Source: Candidatus Rifleibacteriota bacterium
GTDB taxonomy: Bacteria; Muiribacteriota; Ozemobacteria; Ozemobacterales; Ozemobacteraceae
Direction: 5' to 3'
Assembly: GCA_018818125.1 (NCBI GenBank)
Contig: JAHISQ010000034.1
Span: 94,592-158,591, forward strand
Length of the DNA stretch: 64,000 bases
Positions 24,372 through 32,879 of the stretch are shown piece by piece (positions within the stretch are counted from its first letter, which is position 1; every line of letters begins with the position of its first letter). Made by a program: the position numbers and the translations under genes. Below the pieces are notes generated by a model. That model was not told the origin of the DNA. It searched no databases and saw only the letters and a program-made list of their open reading frames with translations.

Positions 24372-26375
24372 TCAGGTTAGGTTAATACGGGCATCGAGAA
24401 GGTTGTTCGCGTTAGAATAACGCTCGCGACTCAGTAGTGCAAAAAGCGTTACTGGCCCGATTCTGCCAACAAACATCGCCAGCATGATTATAATTTTTCC
24501 GATATTATCGAGTTTTGCAGTTGCTCCGAGCGAGAGACCAACGGTGCCGAGTGCCGAGACCGCTTCGAAGATCAGATCTCTGGATCCGGATATTTGAGTA
24601 ACTTCGAGCATGAGAACCACTGTCAGCATAACTGCCACCCCAGCCACAACTGTGGTGATAGCTTTAAAAATGGTTTCTGGCATGACCCGGCGTTTCTGCA
24701 GGGCGACTTCGTCGTAGCCGAGCACACACGCCCAGAATGTTGCCAGCAGTACGCCAAAAGTTGTTGTTTTAACACCACCGGCGGTACCGCCTGGACTGCC
24801 GCCAATAAACATCATGCAGATCATTACCAGAAAAGTCGGACCAAGTATGTTTTCGAGGGCCACAGAATTAAAGCCGGCTGTTCGCAGGGTTACCGACTGA
24901 AACCAGGCATTGTGAAGCTTGTCAGCGATAGAAAGACCGCTTAAAGCACTGTTCCATTCAAAAGCCAGAAAAAACAGACTGCCAAAAACAAGAAGAACGA
25001 CTGTAGTAATCAGCGCAAGACGGGCTGCTACCGGCACCGATTTGCCGCTTAACCATGCCGGAACAAGCAAAACCACGGCTGGTGCAAGACCACCAACAAT
25101 TATCAGCAATGCAACACTGTGCAGAATCATCGGACTATTCTGAAAACCGATCAAGCTGTCACTCTGCAGAGCAAACCCTGCGTTGCAAAAAGCTGAAACA
25201 GATGTAAACAGGCCTTTCCAGACAGCCTGCGCAACAGTTGTCCCTGATTTATAAAATAGCCAGGACAAAACTACGGCACCAGCGATTTCAGCAGTCAGTG
25301 TGAATTTGACTATCTTTTTAAGCGAGCTGAGCAGATTTACATGATCGGAGTTGATCGTTGTATTAAGAACTTTAGCCTGCGTGAGGCTGATGCGCCTGCC
25401 TATGGCATGCAGCGCTAACGTGGTAACCGTCATAATGCCAAGTCCGCCGAGTTGAATCAAAAGCAGTATAAAAGCTTGTCCGGTGAGTGAAAAATCATTT
25501 GGAGTGTCGCGCACAATCAGGCCAGTGACACAAACAGCGCTGACCGAAGTGAATGCGGCGTCGATTAAAGCAATCGGGCCAGTGGCGGTTGCAATCGGCA
25601 GAAACAGCAGAAAGGTACCAAGTAGACAGAGCAGTAAAAAAGTGAACAGGGTTGCTCTGGCCGGGTGGGTAATTAACATATCCCACCAGTTGCCCTGATT
25701 GTCTGTATCGTGGGCGGACTCTGGCAAAAACAGCAGCAGAGCTGCTCCTATAACGAAACTGCCAAGCCAGGCCATGGCATGATCAGCCAGGTAAAATGCC
25801 GATACAAATGTGAGAGTGTTGAGCACTATGCAAAACATCTTATGAAAATTCGACTGCTGATAGATCGACCATTGTAGCGACAGCAGCTGAGCCAGCACAG
25901 CAATTATGAGCAGAGAGGCTTTTGCAGCATAAGTGTATTCGCTGACAATCAAAAAGCTGGCAATCGAAATTCCGACAAGCGAAAGAGCAGCCCATCTGGT
26001 GCGCTGGAGGCCAAGTTCGACCTCATCACTGGTTATGTTTAAATGATATGTTGTATTGAAGTTGCTAAGACTGTAGAGTGCAAAAACATAAACAACCCCG
26101 GCAAACAGAGCCGTTGCAGGATCGCTGATAATATTTGGCCACAAAGCGACCAGACAGCCTGTCGACGCCAGGCCAGCAAAAAATTTGCCAAGATCGGGGT
26201 GGCGCAATATATACCAGGAAGCCGCCAGACAGACAAGGCTTGAAACTGCAACAACAACGCCTTGCCATAGCCCTGCTGGTGCCTTGGCGAAAACAAAGGG
26301 CACAGCCGCCAGCATCAGCAGAAGTCCTTCGGCTCCCGACTGCTGCAAATTGTTTCTAGTACTATTAAACTTCAT
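24372..26375 (-). CDS. trkH: TrkH/KtrB-type potassium transporter with an N-terminal extension
   Basis: 667 residues, longer than KtrB (about 450) or TrkH (about 480). The C-terminal 450 residues are the transporter: four repeated pore loops, e.g. AFTSVSAVCVTGL, FTSVSAFCNAGFAL, SVTLRTAGFNSV and AVSALGTVGLSLG, with the filter Gly in each. The N-terminal 200 residues add about six hydrophobic helices not found in the standard protein. They may form an extra membrane domain with an unknown role. ATG 26375 follows GAGGCGG at 5 nt. First gene of the operon with trkA and the HAMP protein. Potassium import by Na+ or H+ coupling is inferred from the family. Confidence 0.93.
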   Translation of the reverse strand: MKFNSTRNNLQQSGAEGLLLMLAAVPFVFAKAPAGLWQGVVVAVSSLVCLAASWYILRHPDLGKFFAGLASTGCLVALWPNIISDPATALFAGVVYVFALYSLSNFNTTYHLNITSDEVELGLQRTRWAALSLVGISIASFLIVSEYTYAAKASLLIIAVLAQLLSLQWSIYQQSNFHKMFCIVLNTLTFVSAFYLADHAMAWLGSFVIGAALLLFLPESAHDTDNQGNWWDMLITHPARATLFTFLLLCLLGTFLLFLPIATATGPIALIDAAFTSVSAVCVTGLIVRDTPNDFSLTGQAFILLLIQLGGLGIMTVTTLALHAIGRRISLTQAKVLNTTINSDHVNLLSSLKKIVKFTLTAEIAGAVVLSWLFYKSGTTVAQAVWKGLFTSVSAFCNAGFALQSDSLIGFQNSPMILHSVALLIIVGGLAPAVVLLVPAWLSGKSVPVAARLALITTVVLLVFGSLFFLAFEWNSALSGLSIADKLHNAWFQSVTLRTAGFNSVALENILGPTFLVMICMMFIGGSPGGTAGGVKTTTFGVLLATFWACVLGYDEVALQKRRVMPETIFKAITTVVAGVAVMLTVVLMLEVTQISGSRDLIFEAVSALGTVGLSLGATAKLDNIGKIIIMLAMFVGRIGPVTLFALLSRERYSNANNLLDARINLT

Positions 26376-26599
26376 ACTGCCGCCTCGTAATTTTGTGCTC
26401 TAACAATACTACTAAAACTTAAGCTTGTGAAGCATCATGCTCTGCAGCGAACTCTGTTGTGAGATGTTAAACTCAGAGTTGATTTTGTAGCGAGATTGCT
26501 CTAAGCTAAGGGCGACTGAACGGAATCGGGGTGGAATCTGGCGTCAGAACGGGCAGACTTTTCCGGCCGAAATTCAAACTGCTTCAGCGGTTAACAGGC

Positions 26600-27412
26600 A
26601 TGAATAAAATCGTTGAGAAATACAAACTTTCCGAAAGTGTTTTTAAATTTATTGTAGAAGCACCGATGATCGCTAAATCGCGCAAACCTGGCAACTTTGT
26701 AATCCTGCGTATCGGCGACAGAGGCGAACGCATTCCGCTCACCATTGTCGACTCAGACACTGAAAAGGGCACCATTACACTGATTGTGCAAAATGTTGGC
26801 GTCAGTTCAAGCAAATTTTGCCAGCTTGAAGCTGGCGAGCTCATCACTGACCTGGTTGGCCCGCTTGGCAAGGCAACTCATATTTATAAGGCCGGCACTA
26901 TCCTGGCACTTGGTGGTGGCGTTGGTATCGCACCTCTCTACCCAATTGTCGAGGCATTTAAAAAAGCCGGAAACCGCGTAATAACCGTTTTGGCTGCGCG
27001 CAACAAAGAGCTGCTGATTCTCGAAAATGAGATGCGCCAATGGTCTGACGAAGTGATTGTCATGACAGACGACGGCTCAAGTGGCCGCAAAGGACTGGTA
27101 ACCGAAGGTGCCGAAGAAGTTATCAAACGCGAAAAGGTCGACGAATGCGTCGCCATCGGCCCAGCAATTATGATGAAGTTCTGCGCTCAGCTCACCAAAA
27201 AATATGAGGTTCCGACGCAGGTCAGCCTGAATACCATTATGGTCGATGGCACTGGTATGTGCGGTGCCTGTCGCGTAACCGTAAACGGCGAAACCAAATT
27301 CACCTGCATCGATGGCCCCGAATTTAATGCTCACCAGGTCGACTTTGACGAAATGCTGCAGCGTCTGCGCGCTTACAAAAGCGAAGAAGATCAGGCAAGA
27401 AACAAAAAGTAA
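26600..27412 (+). CDS. NfnA-like FAD/NAD(P)-binding oxidoreductase subunit
   Basis: 270 residues. The family includes NfnA (alpha subunit of the electron-bifurcating NADH-dependent ferredoxin:NADP+ oxidoreductase) and sulfide-dehydrogenase beta subunits. Visible are the FAD-binding RIGDRGERIPLTI, an NAD(P)-binding ALGGGVGIAPLYPI and the C-terminal [2Fe-2S] site DGTGMCGACRV with a later Cys in KFTCIDGPEF. Start 26600 is the ATG at the family N-terminus (MNKIVEKYKL); the ribosome site is weak (CAGG). The partner subunit follows after 13 bp. The complex would pass electrons between NADH, NADPH and ferredoxin in the cytoplasm. A sulfide:polysulfide role cannot be excluded. Confidence 0.9.
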   Translation: MNKIVEKYKLSESVFKFIVEAPMIAKSRKPGNFVILRIGDRGERIPLTIVDSDTEKGTITLIVQNVGVSSSKFCQLEAGELITDLVGPLGKATHIYKAGTILALGGGVGIAPLYPIVEAFKKAGNRVITVLAARNKELLILENEMRQWSDEVIVMTDDGSSGRKGLVTEGAEEVIKREKVDECVAIGPAIMMKFCAQLTKKYEVPTQVSLNTIMVDGTGMCGACRVTVNGETKFTCIDGPEFNAHQVDFDEMLQRLRAYKSEEDQARNKK

Positions 27413-27425
27413 CTGGAAAATCACT

Positions 27426-28913
27426 ATGACAGACCACACAGAAATGCTTAAACAGGAAAGAAACACCCCGTGGCGTGTCGAGCTGCGTAACAGCGTGCCT
27501 GGCAAGGACCGTATCGCAATCGAGCGTGTCAAAATGAATGAGGTAGAACCACTTGAACGTATTAAATCGCAAACATGCGAGGTTAACTGTGGCTTGACTC
27601 CCGAACAGGCTCTGCACGAAGCCAGGCGCTGCATGGATTGCGTGAATCCGACCTGCATCGAAGGCTGCCCGGTCAGTATAAATATACCTAAATTTGTTAA
27701 ACAGATTGAAGCGGGCAAATTTCTTGATGCCGCCGCAACTCTCAAGGAATTCAGCGCCCTGCCCGCCGTGTGCGGCCGCGTTTGTCCACAGGAAAAGCAG
27801 TGCGAGCTCAAATGCTTCTATTCAGAAAAAATGAACAAAGAACCCGTCGCAATCGGTTACCTCGAAAGATTTGCAGCTGATTACGAGCGACTTTCCGGCA
27901 AAATACAAATTCCCAAAGTCGAAGAGCGCAACGGTATAAAGGTTGCTGCAATAGGTTCCGGCCCTTCTTCGCTTTCTTTTGCCGGCGACATGATCAAGCT
28001 TGGCTACGAGGTTACCGTCTTCGAAGCCCTGCACGAGATCGGCGGCGTCCTTAAATACGGAATTCCAGAGTTTCGCCTGCCCAATTCGGTGGTTGATGTC
28101 GAACTCGAAAACCTCAAGGAAATGGGTGTAAATTTCGAAAAAAACTTTGTTGTCGGACGTACCGCGTCTTTCGACGACCTGAAGGAGCTTGGCTACAAGG
28201 CCTTCTTTATTGGCAGCGGTGCCGGCCTGCCCAATTTCATGAACATTCCGGGCGAAAACCTGAATGGCGTCATGTCTTCGAATGAGTATCTGACGCGCGT
28301 AAATCTGATGTATGCCAATCAGAGCGACTCCGATACTCCGATAATGCTTGGCAAACGTGTTGCCGTTGTTGGCGGTGGCAACACCGCCATGGATGCAGTG
28401 CGCACTTCAAAGCGACTTGGCGCAGAGCGCTCCCTCATCGTCTATCGCCGCTCACGTGAGGAAATGCCAGCCCGGCTTGAAGAAGTCAAACATGCCGAAG
28501 AAGAGGGCATCGAATTTATGAATCTGGCCAATCCCGTCGAATACATGCCAAATGCCGAGGGAAGAGTGGCCAAAGCAAGATTTCAACGCATGAAGCTTGG
28601 CGAGCCAGATGCTTCTGGGCGTCGAAAGCCAGTTGCCATCGAAGGAGATATCTTCGATATCGATGTCGACCTGGTGATTGTTGCTATCGGGGTATCACCC
28701 AACCCATTGATTCCGGCATGTCTTCCAGGTCTTAAAATATCGCGCTGGGGCACTATCGAAGTCAACGAAGAAACCATGCAGTCGTCGATTCCAGAAATAT
28801 TTGCCGGGGGCGATATCGTCAGAGGTGGCGCAACTGTAATTCTAGCAATGGGTGATGGCCGCAAGGCAGCCGCATCAATGCATCGATATCTCCAGGAAAA
28901 ACAAAAAAAATAA
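27426..28913 (+). CDS. NfnB / glutamate-synthase-small-subunit-like oxidoreductase
   Basis: 495 residues. N-terminal [4Fe-4S] ligands appear in ARRCMDCVNPTCIEGCPV and CGRVCPQEKQCELKC. FAD binding is AAIGSGPSSLSFAGDM and a second nucleotide site is VAVVGGGNTAMDAVRTSKRL, with a C-terminal FAD contact EIFAGGDIVRGGATV. GltD, NfnB and PreT share this build, so the pairing with an NfnA-like gene is what favours NfnB. ATG 27426 has GGA at 8-9 nt. It is the second of three rightward genes; the third encodes a dihydroorotate-dehydrogenase-like enzyme. The set could be an electron-bifurcating enzyme in a fermentative cell. Confidence 0.9.
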   Translation: MTDHTEMLKQERNTPWRVELRNSVPGKDRIAIERVKMNEVEPLERIKSQTCEVNCGLTPEQALHEARRCMDCVNPTCIEGCPVSINIPKFVKQIEAGKFLDAAATLKEFSALPAVCGRVCPQEKQCELKCFYSEKMNKEPVAIGYLERFAADYERLSGKIQIPKVEERNGIKVAAIGSGPSSLSFAGDMIKLGYEVTVFEALHEIGGVLKYGIPEFRLPNSVVDVELENLKEMGVNFEKNFVVGRTASFDDLKELGYKAFFIGSGAGLPNFMNIPGENLNGVMSSNEYLTRVNLMYANQSDSDTPIMLGKRVAVVGGGNTAMDAVRTSKRLGAERSLIVYRRSREEMPARLEEVKHAEEEGIEFMNLANPVEYMPNAEGRVAKARFQRMKLGEPDASGRRKPVAIEGDIFDIDVDLVIVAIGVSPNPLIPACLPGLKISRWGTIEVNEETMQSSIPEIFAGGDIVRGGATVILAMGDGRKAAASMHRYLQEKQKK

Positions 28914-28929
28914 ACGGGAAAGAAGCAAC

Positions 28930-29928
28930 ATGACCAGCCTGAAAACCAGATTTTTTGGCCTTGAACTGAAAAACCCGCTGATTATCGCGAGCAGCAGTTT
29001 GACTGCCGATGCCGGCAAGATCAGAGAATTCTCTGAAAATGGTGCCGGGGCTATCGTTCTTAAGTCTGTATTCGAAGAAGAAATCATCAATGAATACAAC
29101 CAGATTGCACAAACGAAAACTTCGGCACATTTCGAAGAGTTTCTCGACTATTTTGACTACAAGATTCGCGAACAGGTTCTTGCCAGCTATGGTCAACTTA
29201 TTCGCGACGCCAAAAGCGTCAGTGAGGCACCGATAATAGCCAGCATAAACTGCGTTTCGACAGGCGACTGGCTGCAATTTGCCTCACAGGTGCAAGATGC
29301 CGGCGCCGATGCCATCGAACTTAATCTCTTTGTAATGCCCTGTGATCCGCTCAAAACGGCCGAAGATCAACGCCGTTTTTATCTCGCTGCCGTGCGTGAA
29401 GTAGTTGATCGCGTTAACATCCCGGTTACGGTTAAGATCAGCAGTTATTTTTCTGACCTGGCGTCAGTATGCAACGCTCTGGCCGGTGAGAAACTGTCTG
29501 GTATAACCATGTTTAACCGCTTTGCCAACCCCGACATAGATATCGAAAAAGAAAAACTTGTCGAAGCACAGCCTTTCAGTAATGACAGCGAACATCTGCT
29601 GCCACTACGTTGGGTTGGAATTCTGAGCCCGCGACTTGGCTGCCCGATAGCAGCTTCAACCGGTATTTATACCGGCGAGCAGGTAATCAAAATGCTTCTG
29701 GCTGGTGCCAACGCTGTTCAGATGGCTTCTGTCTTTTATAAAAAAGGCCCGGCTCATCTGACCGTAATTATCAAAGACCTTGAGCACTGGATGCAGAAAA
29801 AAGGCTATGAAAGTATCGAAGACTTCAGAGGTCGCCTGAGTCTGACCAAAGCTGCGGATCCGAGTATGTATTCCCGCGCCCAGTATTTGAGCAGCTTCGG
29901 TGGCTATGCCGGCTCTGAACGCAAGTAA
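28930..29928 (+). CDS. Dihydroorotate dehydrogenase-like FMN enzyme
   Basis: 332 residues, a TIM-barrel FMN protein of the DHOD/PreA fold: LKNPLIIASSSLT, GAGAIVLKS, INCVSTGDW, DAIELNL, VTVKISSYF, TMFNRFANPDID and the terminal phosphate-binding GCPIAASTGIYTGEQ with GANAVQMAS. It lacks the ferredoxin-type Fe-S domain of PreA. Its position right after an NfnB-like gene suggests it receives electrons from, or gives them to, that pair. True pyrD function is doubtful because pyr genes are absent and the usual catalytic region differs. ATG 28930 lies 17 bp after the NfnB stop. It converges with the FmdE-like gene, with a 3-bp gap. Confidence 0.85.
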   Translation: MTSLKTRFFGLELKNPLIIASSSLTADAGKIREFSENGAGAIVLKSVFEEEIINEYNQIAQTKTSAHFEEFLDYFDYKIREQVLASYGQLIRDAKSVSEAPIIASINCVSTGDWLQFASQVQDAGADAIELNLFVMPCDPLKTAEDQRRFYLAAVREVVDRVNIPVTVKISSYFSDLASVCNALAGEKLSGITMFNRFANPDIDIEKEKLVEAQPFSNDSEHLLPLRWVGILSPRLGCPIAASTGIYTGEQVIKMLLAGANAVQMASVFYKKGPAHLTVIIKDLEHWMQKKGYESIEDFRGRLSLTKAADPSMYSRAQYLSSFGGYAGSERK

Positions 29929-29931
29929 CTG

Positions 29932-30531
29932 CTAAGCGAGGCGGTAGTATTTGAGCTCGCCACTGCAACTAGCGCATTCTTCTTCTGCGCCCCGGCGCAA
30001 AAAAGACTCCTGACAGGTTTTGCACCGTGTGGCCGGCAGCATTTCGCTTTTGCCAAACTTTTCGATGTAGACTTCCTGAAGGGCAATTATCTTGTCGCGA
30101 ACCTTCAAAAATTCTTCAACTACAAGCTCGCCCGATTTGAGACGCTCTTCTCCACCAGCCTTAACAGCGTCAGATCGCTGTCTGAGAAAGAATTTGTGCA
30201 GTTCAGGTGTTTCGCTGGCCGAAATTTTGTCGAGATCTATATAGGCTCTGACACCACGACCGTCAGCGCGGTCATACAGAGTCAGCGCGAAACGACCGAG
30301 TTCGCGATAAGCCTTGACATAGCGGTTTCCCATGGTGCAACCAGTCATCAGCTGAATAACATCGCAGAGACATGACGGCGACTCGCTGATTGCATTGAGT
30401 TTTTCTTTAACCGGTCCTAGTCGGGTTCGACACAAATCCACCATTGCAACGCCAATGGCAAGCCCTGGCGCTCTTTTGGTGTGAAAAGCGCAGGCTATTT
30501 CATACCATTTAAGTATTTCTTCGTTGGTCAT
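29932..30531 (-). CDS. FmdE-family protein with C-terminal zinc ribbon
   Basis: 199 residues. Residues 1-150 match the FmdE family (formylmethanofuran dehydrogenase subunit E): HTKRAPGLAIGVAMVDL, CDVIQLMTGCTMGNR and GRGVRAYID. The usual FHGHLCPG motif is reduced: it reads FHTKRAPG, losing the Cys. The C-terminus is a ribbon (CKTCQE ... CASCSG). In non-methanogens the family's role is unclear, with suggestions of molybdenum-cofactor or metal handling. ATG 30531 follows GGAGAG at 7 nt. It converges with the NfnAB-DHOD operon. No other formylmethanofuran or molybdoenzyme gene is in the window. Confidence 0.85.
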   Translation of the reverse strand: MTNEEILKWYEIACAFHTKRAPGLAIGVAMVDLCRTRLGPVKEKLNAISESPSCLCDVIQLMTGCTMGNRYVKAYRELGRFALTLYDRADGRGVRAYIDLDKISASETPELHKFFLRQRSDAVKAGGEERLKSGELVVEEFLKVRDKIIALQEVYIEKFGKSEMLPATRCKTCQESFLRRGAEEECASCSGELKYYRLA

Positions 30532-30879
30532 TGCTTTCTCTCCTGCGTTATTTCATACAATTACTGCGTCAAAGTTTGTCAGCACCAATAATTTTACACA
30601 ATTACAGTCAGTTTTAAAGCAATAAATAATTTATTTTATTCACTTAACACATCCTCTCAAAAAACATAGGGTTTGCCAATATTTTTTGTTTCCGCTTCGT
30701 TAAGTGCGAAGTGTGAAGATTCCCTTGAGATCTTACCGCCTAACAAAAATATGTTACTTCTTGATGAGTAAAAAAGTTGCATGTACACTCATATAAAGTG
30801 AAAGCATTTGCCGTTAAATTGATGTATTATTAAGTAATTCGCGGTGATCACAAAACTATGCACAGTGAGAAATAATGCA
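30532..30879. other. AT-rich intergenic region
   Basis: 348 bp between divergent genes. Very AT-rich with a small inverted-type motif (CTTCGTTAAGTGCGAAG near 30694-30710). No promoter pair is clear, no gene is supported. Confidence 0.4.
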
Positions 30880-32256
30880 ATGAATGCCGAAAAGCACAAT
30901 AGCAAAGAATGCAAAACCTGCCCGGATGTTGGTTGTGATGCTGAAAAGTCAGAAAAACACCTCAAATCAAAAGACGACTTCAATCTGCGCCCTGAAGCAA
31001 GCAGCTTCGAGCTTGGCGCAAAGAAAGTTCTCTGGATATTTTTTGCCATCTGTTTTGGCATTTTTCTACTTTTTGCCAGCGAAAACGGTGAACCTGTAGT
31101 AAGAAAAGACAGCATGGCATTCTTAAAGATGCTGGCCAACTGGCTGATTGCTTCGTCGCATTCGGGTTCAACTGCGCTGATTGATTTTCTGTCGACACAT
31201 TTGATTTCGGCGATGGTACCGGCTTTCTTTCTGGCTGCAGCTATCTCGACCTTCTTCTCAAAAGAAACCATCATCATGGCGATTGGCAAAAAATCGAACC
31301 CTCTCACCAGTTATCCTCTGGCCGCCTTTGCCGGTGCGATTCTCACTGTCTGTTCATGTGGCGTATTGCCGATATTCATGAGTCTACTGCAAAGCGGCGC
31401 CGGTCTTGGCCCGGCTATCACATTTCTTTATGCTTCACCAGCCATAAACCTGATCTCGATCATCTACACCTGGAAAATCATCCCATCGATGCTTGTGGCG
31501 CGCATTTTTGCTGTTGCAATCTGTGCTATCGCCATCGGTCTGCTGATGCAGAAGATATTTGCCAACATGCCCGATGAATTTGAGAGTGAAGAGCTCAAGA
31601 TCAAGCCATCAAAGCGCAAAGCCTGGCAGGAAGGCGCGTTTTTTGTTCTACTGGTACTCATCATGCTGACTTCAACCGATCTTTTCTCTGGCTTCACCGA
31701 TCACCTGATCCCGGGCTCATGGTTTGCCTCGCGTGGCGAGGATGTGGCAATCAAAACTGCTCATCTTGCTGGGAAGCTGCTGGCAATACTGGTCGAGATT
31801 ATTTTTGTGGTGGTTGCACTGCGCCTGTGGTTTACCTGGGATGACACACGCAAATGGCTTAAGAGAACAGGTCGTCAGGCCCGCAGCATCATGCCGATGG
31901 TAGTGCTGGGTATTTTCTTTTCAGGTTTCCTTGGCGGCACTTCAGCGCTGGTATCTTCGTTCTCGGTATTTTCCGACAATACGATTTTCAGTAATCTGGC
32001 GGCGTCTTTTATTGGTGCTATGCTCTACTTTGGTTCTATCGTTGGCGTGAATGTGGTTGACCTGTTTATGCGCTGGGGCATGCACCATGGCCCGGCCATG
32101 GCTCTTCTGCTGGCCGGTCCGTCAATCAGTCTACCCAGCGTTCTGGCTTTGGCGCCAATCATGGGCAAATATAAGACTGCGGTCTTTCTTGGACTGGTGG
32201 TTATTTTTACTACGATTGTCGGGCTGCTTTTCGGAGCCTTTGGCTCAGCTGTTTAA
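30880..32256 (+). CDS. ArsP/SO_0444-type permease (putative metal or arsenical efflux)
   Basis: 458 residues. Two five-helix halves typical of the DUF318/ArsP permease family are present, with CSCGVLPIFMSLLQSGAG in the first half and matching GPSISLPSVLAL in the second. The N-terminus carries a small cysteine group (KECKTCPDVGC) that could bind metal. ArsP exports trivalent organoarsenicals; SO_0444 relatives have been tied to Cu/Zn or arsenite efflux. ATG 30880 follows GAGAAAT, a weak site, and an upstream in-frame GTG near 30844 is possible. It is followed 15 bp later by a methyltransferase gene, a pairing consistent with toxic metalloid handling. Confidence 0.85.
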   Translation: MNAEKHNSKECKTCPDVGCDAEKSEKHLKSKDDFNLRPEASSFELGAKKVLWIFFAICFGIFLLFASENGEPVVRKDSMAFLKMLANWLIASSHSGSTALIDFLSTHLISAMVPAFFLAAAISTFFSKETIIMAIGKKSNPLTSYPLAAFAGAILTVCSCGVLPIFMSLLQSGAGLGPAITFLYASPAINLISIIYTWKIIPSMLVARIFAVAICAIAIGLLMQKIFANMPDEFESEELKIKPSKRKAWQEGAFFVLLVLIMLTSTDLFSGFTDHLIPGSWFASRGEDVAIKTAHLAGKLLAILVEIIFVVVALRLWFTWDDTRKWLKRTGRQARSIMPMVVLGIFFSGFLGGTSALVSSFSVFSDNTIFSNLAASFIGAMLYFGSIVGVNVVDLFMRWGMHHGPAMALLLAGPSISLPSVLALAPIMGKYKTAVFLGLVVIFTTIVGLLFGAFGSAV

Positions 32257-32271
32257 GCCTCTGAGGGTAAT

Positions 32272-32877
32272 ATGAATACGCATTACATGATGCCGGTTTA
32301 TCAATATCTTACGCAGACATTATTGCGCTTAACCGGGTTAAAGCCAGAGCTAACAAATGTTATTGATCTGGGCGGTGGGCATGGACTGTGGTTATCATAC
32401 CTGCTTGAACATGGGTTCAGGAGTGGCAAACTTGTTGACTGCGACCCTGAAAGCGTCAGGATTGCAAGTGCTTTACTGGCAGAAGATTTTGCATCTGAGC
32501 GCTGGCAGGCAATTCAGGCAGATGTGTGTGACATTCCGGTAGCAAACGGTGAGTTTGATCTCGTGATCAGTCGTAGTTCAATGCATATCTGGCCAGATCT
32601 TCCAGCTGCCTGGCACGAAATTTCACGCATCACACAGCCGGGCGCCTATGTTTTTGTCGGCCGCGGCTTTGGTCCGGATTTGCCTGATGACGTGCGGCGG
32701 GTAGTCAAGGCTGCTAAATATCAGGATCTTTACGAGGGCGAGGCGACGGCGCACTGTGAACCAGCATCTCTTTCAAGCGAAGAACTGAGCAAAATCGCCG
32801 AAAATGCCGGATTTTCAACGGTGGCTGTTGTGCCCGATCACAAAGCCTACTGGCTTCTGGCACAAAAAACTAACTGA
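32272..32877 (+). CDS. Class I SAM-dependent methyltransferase
   Basis: 201 residues. Motif I is VIDLGGGHGLWL, an acidic residue after strand 2 is LVDCDPES, motif II is FDLVISRSSMHIW and motif III is GAYVFVGRGFG. ATG 32272 follows GAGGGT. It is 15 bp downstream of the ArsP-type permease gene and probably co-transcribed. The substrate is unknown. An arsenite methyltransferase (ArsM) normally has a conserved cysteine pair and more Cys than are seen here (only two), so I do not call it arsM. It converges with murJ, with 2 bp between the stops. Confidence 0.85.
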   Translation: MNTHYMMPVYQYLTQTLLRLTGLKPELTNVIDLGGGHGLWLSYLLEHGFRSGKLVDCDPESVRIASALLAEDFASERWQAIQADVCDIPVANGEFDLVISRSSMHIWPDLPAAWHEISRITQPGAYVFVGRGFGPDLPDDVRRVVKAAKYQDLYEGEATAHCEPASLSSEELSKIAENAGFSTVAVVPDHKAYWLLAQKTN

Positions 32878-32879
32878 TT

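Noticed and set aside
28930..29928. Calling the FMN enzyme pyrD
   Set aside because: Linked to NfnAB-like genes and not to pyrimidine genes; sequence only matches the broad fold.
32272..32877. Calling the methyltransferase ArsM
   Set aside because: The conserved cysteines of ArsM are not present.
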